Positions 1 through 5,132 of a DNA stretch of 5,132 nt are shown here, one piece after another (within the stretch, counting starts at the first letter, position 1; each line of letters opens with the position of its first letter). Under the pieces are notes generated by a model that saw only the letters and a list, made by a program, of their open reading frames with translations, did no database searches and was not told where the DNA came from. The position numbers were made by a program, and so were the translations under genes. This stretch comes from Thermoleophilaceae bacterium. Lineage in GTDB: Bacteria > Actinomycetota > Thermoleophilia > Solirubrobacterales > Thermoleophilaceae. The stretch is taken from the NCBI GenBank assembly GCA_013812065.1, contig JACCUC010000114.1, forward strand, positions 1 to 5,132, read 5' to 3'.

Positions 1-20
1 CCCCCTCGCGGCGGCGCGCT

Positions 21-398
21 GTGGCGGCGGGAGCGCCCTTTCTGCTCGATCGGCTGCTGCGCGGACGGGTCTGGGTGGCGCTGATCGCGGTGTTGCTGAC
101 CGGGATCGTGTTCCTCAACGTGGCCCTGCTCGAGCTCAACGGCGGCATCGCGCGCACCGACGCCCGCGTGAGCGAGCTTCGCGGCGAGAACGCCGTCATG
201 CGCCTGCGCGTCGCCCGCCTCGGCTCGAGCGAGCGGATCCGCCGCGCGGCCGAGGCGAGTGGCTTCGTAGCCGCTCCTCCCGGGCAGGTCGGCTATCTGA
301 GCCGCGGGGCCGCCGACGCCGACCGCGCGGCACGCGCGCTCGAGCGCTGGCGCTCCCCCTCGCCTCCCGCCGCACCGGCCGGATCCGCGACGCCGTGA
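21..398 (+). CDS. ftsL: FtsL/DivIC-like septum-formation membrane protein
   Basis: Small bitopic membrane protein, 125 residues from the GTG at 21. A short basic cytoplasmic N-terminus (residues 1-17) leads into one hydrophobic segment (about 18-38, VALIAVLLTGIVFLNVALLEL). An extracytoplasmic part follows with a probable coiled coil (about 38-70, rich in Leu, Arg and Glu) and then a Pro/Ala-rich tail (about 112-125). This layout and the position directly before ftsI fit FtsL, which in known systems forms a complex with FtsB/DivIC and FtsQ/DivIB and activates the FtsW-FtsI synthase at the septum. The family is poorly conserved, so the call rests on topology and context. The stop overlaps the ftsI start by GTGA, suggesting translational coupling. 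The start is uncertain: the frame stays open to the window edge, and no Shine-Dalgarno-like sequence is visible in the 20 bases before the GTG. Confidence 0.75.
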   Translation: MAAGAPFLLDRLLRGRVWVALIAVLLTGIVFLNVALLELNGGIARTDARVSELRGENAVMRLRVARLGSSERIRRAAEASGFVAAPPGQVGYLSRGAADADRAARALERWRSPSPPAAPAGSATP

Positions 399-2083
399 GC
401 GGGCCGCCGCCACGCGCGCGCGGTACGTCCGCAGTCTGGCTGACCCGCCTCGTCGAGCGGCGGATCGGTCTCCTGTTCGCGGCCTTCCTCCTCCTCCTCG
501 CGCTCGCCGCGGGGCGGGCGGCCTGGCTCGGGACGGTGCGCGCAGACGATCTGCGCGGGCGCGCCGCCGACCAGCAGGCTTCAAACCTCGAGGTAGCGGC
601 TCGCCGTGGAGCAGTCACGGATCGCCACGGGCTGGAGCTCGCGGTCTCCGAGGACGCGGTCACGGTGTTCGCGCATCCCTTTCTGATCGAGCGCCCCGAC
701 CGCGTGGCGTGGCAGCTCGCCGGCCCACTCGATCGCTCGGCCAAGGCCCTGGCTCGCAAGCTGTCCGACCGCAAACGGGGCTTCGTCTACCTCGGGCGTA
801 AGCTCGACCCCGAGGTCGGCAAGGCCGTCGAGAAGCTCGAGATCGAGGGGGTCGAGACCGTCGCCGAGCCGCGCCGGCGTTATCCCCAGCGCGAGCTGGC
901 CGCCCAGCTCATCGGCACGGTGGGAACCGACAACTACGGCCTCTCGGGGCTCGAGCAGTCGCGCGAGGCGACCCTTCACGGCGAGAACGGCCGGCGGCGT
1001 CTCGTCAAGGACCCCCTCGGCAAGCCGATCTCGATCGTCGATCAGCGCCGCGCCGTGCCCGGCGACGACCTTCGCCTCACCCTCGACGCGCCGATCCAGG
1101 AGCGTACCGAGGCTGTGCTCGAGGAGGTCGGGGAGCGCTACTCGGCTCGAGGAGCCACGGCGCTCGTGCTCGACCCGCGGACGGGTGAGCTCCTGGCCAT
1201 GGCCAACTGGCCCTCGGTGGACGCCAACCGCCCCGGCGCGGCGCTCAGCCCGGCACACCAGAACCGCGCCGTGGCGGCGAGCTACGAGCCCGGCTCCACC
1301 TTCAAGGCCGTCACGATGTCGGGCGCGCTCGAGGACGATCTCGTCGACCCCGAGACGCCGTTCTCGCTCGCACCGACCATTCAGGTCGCCGACCGCGTGA
1401 TCAAGGAGTCGCACGCGCGCGGGCCGGCCGTGCTGTCAGCCGCCGAGATCCTCGCCCAGTCCTCGAACGTCGGCTCGGTGACGATCGGGCTCAAGCTCGG
1501 CGCCCGGCGCTTCGACCACTGGGTCCGCCGCTTTGGCTACGGGCGCCCGACCGACGTCGACCTTCCCGGCGAGGGAAGCGGCATCGTGCCGAGCCCCGGC
1601 GACTACTCGGGCTCGTCGATGGGGAACCTGCCGATCGGCCAGGGCCTCGCCGCCACCCCGATACAGATGGCCGCGGCCTACGCCGGGATCGCCAACGGCG
1701 GCGTCGTTCACCGTCCGCACGTGGTCGCGGGCGCGCGCGCGCCGGCGCGACGGGTCGTCTCCGAGCGAACGGCGCGCCGGGTCTCGCGCATGCTCGAGGG
1801 CGTGCTCGGGCCGGGCGGTACGGCGCAGGAGGCCAAGGTTCCGGGCTACCGCCTCGCCGGCAAGACCGGGACCGCCCAGAAGCCCGACGGCTTCGGCGGG
1901 TACTCGAAGACCAAGTACGTCGCGTCGTTCATCGGCTACGCGCCGGCGCGCAATCCGCGGCTGCTCGTGGCGGTCGCGGTCGACGAGCCGCGCGGCGAGA
2001 TCTATGGCGGCGCCGTGGCGGCACCGGCGTTCGAGAAGATCGTCTCCTTCACGCTGCCCTACCTGCGGATCCCGCCGGACTGA
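395..2083 (+). CDS. ftsI: Division-specific penicillin-binding protein, peptidoglycan D,D-transpeptidase FtsI (class B PBP, PBP3-like)
   Basis: Cross-links septal peptidoglycan; in known systems it works with the glycosyltransferase FtsW. The 562-residue protein has a short cytoplasmic start and one membrane anchor (about 24-46, with an FLLLLALAAG core). The PBP dimerisation/pedestal region begins with RGAVTDRHG (71-79) and includes GLSGLEQSREATLHGENGR (182-200). The transpeptidase domain spans about 250-555. All three catalytic motifs are intact: S301-T-F-K304 with the acylated Ser301, SSN at 356-358, and KTGT at 490-493. The protein ends soon after the domain, so there is no PASTA repeat. 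Length is normal for the family. Start is GTG at 395, inside the stop of the preceding gene (GTGA overlap). The position after an ftsL-like gene supports FtsI over an elongation-type PBP2. The next dcw gene, murE, is displaced about 1.5 kb downstream by a Fic gene. Confidence 0.95.
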   Translation: MSGPPPRARGTSAVWLTRLVERRIGLLFAAFLLLLALAAGRAAWLGTVRADDLRGRAADQQASNLEVAARRGAVTDRHGLELAVSEDAVTVFAHPFLIERPDRVAWQLAGPLDRSAKALARKLSDRKRGFVYLGRKLDPEVGKAVEKLEIEGVETVAEPRRRYPQRELAAQLIGTVGTDNYGLSGLEQSREATLHGENGRRRLVKDPLGKPISIVDQRRAVPGDDLRLTLDAPIQERTEAVLEEVGERYSARGATALVLDPRTGELLAMANWPSVDANRPGAALSPAHQNRAVAASYEPGSTFKAVTMSGALEDDLVDPETPFSLAPTIQVADRVIKESHARGPAVLSAAEILAQSSNVGSVTIGLKLGARRFDHWVRRFGYGRPTDVDLPGEGSGIVPSPGDYSGSSMGNLPIGQGLAATPIQMAAAYAGIANGGVVHRPHVVAGARAPARRVVSERTARRVSRMLEGVLGPGGTAQEAKVPGYRLAGKTGTAQKPDGFGGYSKTKYVASFIGYAPARNPRLLVAVAVDEPRGEIYGGAVAAPAFEKIVSFTLPYLRIPPD

Positions 2084-2104
2084 GCGAGGCGCCGATCAGC
2101 CGGA

Positions 2105-2110
2105 TATCCT
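2105..2110 (+). promoter_or_regulatory. Probable -10 element (TATCCT) for a leaderless fic transcript
   Basis: TATCCT fits the TANNNT -10 consensus and ends six bases before the ATG at 2117. That is the spacing expected when transcription begins at or next to the A of the start codon, as in leaderless mRNAs common in Actinobacteria and Deinococcus. There is no Shine-Dalgarno-like sequence in 2084-2116, which agrees with leaderless translation. No convincing -35 is visible: the best candidate, CTGAGC at 2080-2085, overlaps the ftsI stop and has a 19-base spacer. The hexamer overlaps an 8-base palindrome GGATATCC (2102-2109), which could be chance. The call is inference from spacing and motif only. 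Confidence 0.5.
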
Positions 2111-2116
2111 GCTCCG

Positions 2117-3616
2117 ATGGTCGCAACTAGTGCCCCGTACACGCCAATCCGCGACCTGCCTCAAGATTGGAAGCACTTAGAGGTAAGGGAGTTGCGCGCG
2201 CTCGACGACGTCTGGCGAGAACAGCGTGAGCGCTTAGAGGAGCTAGACGAGCTCAAGCGTTTCAAGCAGCGTCTGATCCGATCATGGGCGATAGAGACTG
2301 GCGTGATCGAGCGCGTCTACTCCATCGACAGGGGTGTGACAGAAGTACTCCTCGAGGAGGGAATCAAGCACAGCCTTCTTGCTGCCGGAACCGACCGGGA
2401 CCCAGATGAGGTCGTGGCAATTCTCCGAGATCATGAGGAGGCGATCGAAGCGCTGTTCGATTTCGTGGCCCGCCGACGGGCGCTCTCGACATCCTTCATC
2501 AAGGAGCTACATGCACTCCTAACGAGAAATCAGCGAACCACAGTTGCTGTCGACCAGTTCGGAAAGACCTTCGACATCGAGCTCCTTCACGGAGCATGGA
2601 AGCGCGTGCCGAACAACCCACGACAACCTGACGGAAGCGTCCATACGTACTGCCCCCCCGAGCTAGTCGACTCCGAGATGGATGATCTGGTCAACATGCA
2701 CGCCGCGCATGAAGAGTCGGGAGTAGCGCCCGAGGTCGAAGCAGCGTGGCTCCATCACAGATTCACAGAGATCCACCCGTTCCAAGACGGTAACGGACGA
2801 GTAGCGCGTGCGCTTGCCAGCTTAGTGTACATCCGCGTTCGTTGGTTCCCTCTCTCCATACATCGAGACCAGAAGGTTCCGTACATCGACGCGCTCGAGC
2901 AGGCCGACAGTGGAGAGCTTCGTCCTCTGATCCGGCTTTTTGGAACCGTCGCAAGAGACGCACTTGTTCGTGCTCTCGCCGTGGGCGAGCAAAGTGAGCA
3001 GGACTTGCAGGGAATCCGCCAGGTTGTAGGGGCCGCTCGAGATCGGATGCTTGGGACGACACCAGAGATTACTACCGAGCAACTTCAGCGTTCTCGAGAC
3101 ACAGCGGAGCAGCTTCGCGAGGTGGGAGGTCAACAGCTCGAAGCGATCAAGAGGCTCATCGATAGCGACATCACCGGGGTTCGACCGAACTTCTCGTGTC
3201 AGGTCGAAACTGCTCCGTTCGGCGACCGACGAGTGAATTGGTACCGAGCGACGTTAATACGCTTCGCGCAACACGAGCTGCACTACTTTGCGAATCTAAA
3301 TACTTATTCCACGTGGGTGCGGCTCCGCCTTAACGACTTCGACCTTGGCGCACGGCATGATCTCGTCTTCAGCCTTCACGCGATGGGGAGGACGTTTCGC
3401 GGGCTGATAGCGGGCGTTGCCATGTACGAGCGAGCCGACGTAAGGGAGGACGATGAACGCTTAGTCACATCTGAACAGCGTCTTATCCATCCCGATCTGT
3501 TCCAGTTCAACCACTTGGAGGTACCCGGGGAGGCCGAGCGCCGCTTCTGCGAGTGGATCAACGAGTCGTCTACGATCGGCCTAGGTATCTGGGAGCGCAG
3601 CCTCGAGTCCGGGTGA
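2117..3616 (+). CDS. Fic-family protein, predicted protein AMP-transferase, with an unassigned C-terminal region
   Basis: The 499-residue protein carries a complete Fic core motif, HPFQDGNGRVAR (220-231), with catalytic His220, Asp224 and the GNGR anion-binding loop. In the family this signature supports transfer of AMP from ATP to a Ser, Thr or Tyr of a target protein. Residues 163-180 (RVPNNPRQPDGSVHTYCP) match the flap before the motif that positions the target. SWAIET at 56-61 nearly fits the inhibitory helix pattern (S/T)xxxE(G/N), with Glu60 as candidate inhibitory residue and Thr instead of Gly/Asn, which would make it a self-inhibited class II Fic. Residues about 290-350 look helical. 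About 355-499 appear mixed alpha/beta and I do not recognise a domain. No signal peptide or membrane segment is seen, so it is probably cytoplasmic. It overlaps murE by ATGA. Codon use differs sharply: TTA encodes Leu21, Leu40, Leu236, Leu380 and Leu449. The target is unknown, and phosphocholine or UMP transfer cannot be excluded. Confidence 0.93.
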   Translation: MVATSAPYTPIRDLPQDWKHLEVRELRALDDVWREQRERLEELDELKRFKQRLIRSWAIETGVIERVYSIDRGVTEVLLEEGIKHSLLAAGTDRDPDEVVAILRDHEEAIEALFDFVARRRALSTSFIKELHALLTRNQRTTVAVDQFGKTFDIELLHGAWKRVPNNPRQPDGSVHTYCPPELVDSEMDDLVNMHAAHEESGVAPEVEAAWLHHRFTEIHPFQDGNGRVARALASLVYIRVRWFPLSIHRDQKVPYIDALEQADSGELRPLIRLFGTVARDALVRALAVGEQSEQDLQGIRQVVGAARDRMLGTTPEITTEQLQRSRDTAEQLREVGGQQLEAIKRLIDSDITGVRPNFSCQVETAPFGDRRVNWYRATLIRFAQHELHYFANLNTYSTWVRLRLNDFDLGARHDLVFSLHAMGRTFRGLIAGVAMYERADVREDDERLVTSEQRLIHPDLFQFNHLEVPGEAERRFCEWINESSTIGLGIWERSLESG

Positions 3617-5088
3617 TGACGCTGCGGCTTGACTTGGTCGTGTGGGCCGAGGCCCCGGACGTCCCGATCACCAGCCTGGCCTACTCGAGCCGGGACGTCG
3701 CGCCGGGCGCCCTCTTCTTCTGCGTGCCGGGCTTCACGGCCGACGGACACGACTTCGCCCCCGAGGCGGTCGCGCGCGGCGCGGCCGCCCTGGTGTGCGA
3801 GCGGCCGCTCGGGCTCGGGGTGCCCGAGGTGATCGTTCCCGCCGTGCGGGCCGCGATGGGGCCCGCCGCCGCCCGCTTCCACGGCGACCCCACGCGGGAG
3901 TTGCACGTGGTGGGGATCACCGGCACCAACGGCAAGACGACCACCGCCTACCTGGTCCGCGCCCTGCTCGAGGCCGCCGGAGTGCCGTGCGGCCTGCTCG
4001 GCACCGTGACCTCGGTGATCGGCGGTCGTGAGGAGCCGGTCGAGCGCACGACGCCCGAGGCGGTCGACCTGCAGCGAAGCTTTCGCCGCATGGTCGACGC
4101 GGGCGACCGCGCCTGCGCCCTCGAGGTCTCCTCGCACGCGCTCGAGCTCGGGCGGGCGGACGGGATCCGCTTCGCCTGCCGGGTCTTCACCAACCTCAGT
4201 CAGGACCACCTCGACTTCCATCCCTCGATGGAGCACTACTTCCTGGCCAAGCGGCGGCTGTTCGAGGTTGCGGGCGACGACCCCGACACTTCGGTGGTCA
4301 ACGTCGACGACGAGTGGGGGCGCCGCCTCGCCGCCGATCTCGACGGGGTCGTCACCTACGCGATCGAGCGACCCGCCGACCTGCGCGCGCGGGACGTCCG
4401 CTTCGGCCCCGACGGATCGAGCTTCCGGGTCGAGACCCCGGATGGGTCGGCCGTGGTCAGCACCCGCCTGCCCGGCCACTTCAACGTGCTGAACGCGCTG
4501 GCGGCGCTCGGGGCCGCCCGCGCGCTCGGCGTCGAGCTCGAGCTCGCGGCCCGGGCACTCGCGGAGGCCGGGCGCGTCCCGGGGCGCATGGAGCCCGTCG
4601 AGGAGGGCCAGGAGTTCGCCGTGCTCGTCGATTACGCCCACACGCCCGAGGCCCTCGAGAACGTCCTGCCCGCGGCGCGCGAGCTCTGCCGCGGGCGGCT
4701 GCACGTGGTCTTCGGCGCCGGCGGGGATCGCGACAAGACCAAGCGGCCGCTCATGGGCCGCGTGGCCCGCGCGCTCGCCGACCGCGTCGTCGTGACCTCG
4801 GACAACCCGCGCTCTGAGGACCCCGAGGCGATCGTCGACGAGGTGCTCCTAGGTACGGGGGAGGACGTCGAGCACGACGTCGACCGCCGCCGCGCCATCG
4901 CCCGCGCCCTGGCCGGGGCCGAGGCGGGCGACGTGGTGGTCATCGCCGGCAAGGGCCACGAGCAGGGCCAGGAGTTCGCCGATGGTCGCAAGGAGCCCTT
5001 CGACGACGTGACGGTGGCGCGGGAGATGCTGCGGGGAGCGAAGGCGGCGACGGGTCCCGACCGCGCTGCGACGGCCCGGCGGCGGTGA
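3616..5088 (+). CDS. murE: UDP-N-acetylmuramoyl-L-alanyl-D-glutamate--2,6-diaminopimelate ligase (MurE)
   Basis: Cytoplasmic ATP-dependent ligase that adds the third amino acid to UDP-MurNAc-L-Ala-D-Glu. The 490 residues show the three Mur ligase domains. The N-terminal UDP-binding part has SLAYSSRDVAPGALFFCVPG (20-39). The central ATPase has P-loop GTNGKTT (103-109), TTPE (145-148), EVSSHALELGR (170-180) and YFLAKRRLF, where Lys212 fits the carbamylated lysine. The C-terminal domain has DYAHTPEAL (339-347), DNPRSEDP (397-404) and GKGHEQG (446-452). DNPR is the signature for meso-diaminopimelate rather than L-lysine. I chose ATG at 3616, which overlaps the fic stop (ATGA). An in-frame GTG at 3613 is an alternative. 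A longer frame from 3553 adds only residues read from within fic and is unlikely. No Shine-Dalgarno lies close to the start (GGGAG at 3591-3595 is about 20 bases away), so translation probably depends on coupling to fic. Confidence 0.96.
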   Translation: MTLRLDLVVWAEAPDVPITSLAYSSRDVAPGALFFCVPGFTADGHDFAPEAVARGAAALVCERPLGLGVPEVIVPAVRAAMGPAAARFHGDPTRELHVVGITGTNGKTTTAYLVRALLEAAGVPCGLLGTVTSVIGGREEPVERTTPEAVDLQRSFRRMVDAGDRACALEVSSHALELGRADGIRFACRVFTNLSQDHLDFHPSMEHYFLAKRRLFEVAGDDPDTSVVNVDDEWGRRLAADLDGVVTYAIERPADLRARDVRFGPDGSSFRVETPDGSAVVSTRLPGHFNVLNALAALGAARALGVELELAARALAEAGRVPGRMEPVEEGQEFAVLVDYAHTPEALENVLPAARELCRGRLHVVFGAGGDRDKTKRPLMGRVARALADRVVVTSDNPRSEDPEAIVDEVLLGTGEDVEHDVDRRRAIARALAGAEAGDVVVIAGKGHEQGQEFADGRKEPFDDVTVAREMLRGAKAATGPDRAATARRR

Positions 5089-5132
5089 TCGACCGCTCGG
5101 CGGCCTGGGTCGCCGCGGCCGCTGGCGGGCGC
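5085..5132 (+). CDS. murF: Start of a gene, probably murF (UDP-MurNAc-tripeptide--D-alanyl-D-alanine ligase), cut by the window end
   Basis: A GTG at 5085 overlaps the murE stop (GTGA), the same junction type seen between ftsL and ftsI. The frame is open to the last base and reads MIDRSAAWVAAAAGGR (16 residues). These few residues resemble the short N-terminal helix seen at the start of many MurF proteins, but they are too few to prove identity. The call rests mainly on the standard dcw order, in which murF follows murE. MurF would add D-Ala-D-Ala to the product of MurE. No catalytic motif lies inside the window. Confidence 0.72.
   Translation, partial: MIDRSAAWVAAAAGGR

Larger units (their letters stand above)
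2084..3616 (+). other. Inserted segment of foreign composition between ftsI and murE
   Basis: Hand counts of 60-base lines give 57% GC (2161-2220), 50% (2521-2580), 58% (3301-3360) and 58% (3481-3540). Lines in ftsI (1141-1200) and murE (3961-4020, 4741-4800) give 73%, 75% and 78%. The segment has in-frame TTA, CTA, ATA, AGA and AGG codons that are rare or absent in the flanking genes. Composition returns to the host level at about 3590. The first 33 bases (2084-2116) already look host-like, so the left edge may lie near 2117 rather than at the ftsI stop. I see no terminal inverted repeats, target-site duplication, integrase or transposase, so the mechanism of arrival is unknown. Confidence 0.65.

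Noticed and set aside
1..20. End of rsmH (mraW), the gene often found before ftsL
   Set aside because: Only 20 bases are present, with no stop codon in any forward frame, so no upstream gene can be assigned.
581..1414. Reverse-strand open frame of 277 codons
   Set aside because: It is a mirror of ftsI, which has all three catalytic motifs on the + strand. The frame has no recognisable domain.
2084..2116. A small antitoxin gene or intrinsic terminator before fic
   Set aside because: The gap is 33 bases, too short for an antitoxin gene. The only symmetries are GGCGCC, GGATATCC and a four-base CGGA/TCCG pair, with no stable hairpin followed by a T tract.
3553..3615. Extended murE start at ATG 3553
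   Set aside because: The extra 21 residues would be translated from inside fic, and the MurE N-terminal domain is complete from 3616.
2071..3625. Target-site duplication or terminal inverted repeats flanking the fic segment
   Set aside because: Comparing the ftsI end and gap with the fic end and murE start shows only short scattered GC-rich similarity, with no direct or inverted repeat worth calling.
3376..4704. Long reverse-strand open frame of 442 codons
   Set aside because: It lies opposite the well-supported murE and the end of fic. The translation is rich in Arg, Gly, Val and Ala with no motif, as expected for an antisense frame in high-GC DNA.
3580..4855. Shared 8-base CCTAGGTA at 3580-3587 and 4848-4855 as possible insertion repeats
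   Set aside because: The second copy is deep inside murE, in frame with conserved protein, and does not flank the low-GC segment. Eight bases can match by chance.

Overview
The window is a slice of a division and cell-wall (dcw) gene cluster from a very GC-rich bacterium, all on the + strand: ftsL-like gene, ftsI (division transpeptidase), a Fic-family protein gene, murE, and the first 16 codons of a gene that is most likely murF. The order ftsL-ftsI-murE-murF is the standard dcw order. Composition, GTG starts, GTGA stop/start overlaps and a probable leaderless promoter suggest a high-GC actinobacterium-like genome (Thermoleophilia would fit), but this rests on style and gene order only. The DNPR motif in MurE points to meso-diaminopimelate peptidoglycan.

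Layout: bases 1-20 hold no resolvable gene. An FtsL/DivIC-type small membrane protein (21-398) overlaps ftsI (395-2083) by GTGA. A 33-base gap (2084-2116) carries a -10-like TATCCT placed for a leaderless transcript. The Fic gene (2117-3616) follows and overlaps murE (3616-5088) by ATGA; murE overlaps the next gene (5085-) by GTGA.

Four of the genes work together: FtsL (with its partners) and FtsI build septal peptidoglycan, while MurE and MurF make the cytoplasmic UDP-MurNAc-pentapeptide precursor. The Fic gene is the outlier. It has an intact adenylyltransferase-type motif HPFQDGNGRVAR, a possible N-terminal inhibitory helix and an unassigned C-terminal region of about 200 residues. Its base composition (50-58% GC in hand-counted 60-base lines against 73-78% in the neighbours) and at least five TTA leucine codons, absent from its neighbours, mark it as a later arrival. 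It sits precisely between ftsI and murE without breaking either. This clean insertion of a probable protein-modifying enzyme into an essential operon is the most notable thing here. Whether it has any functional tie to division or wall synthesis cannot be told from sequence alone.
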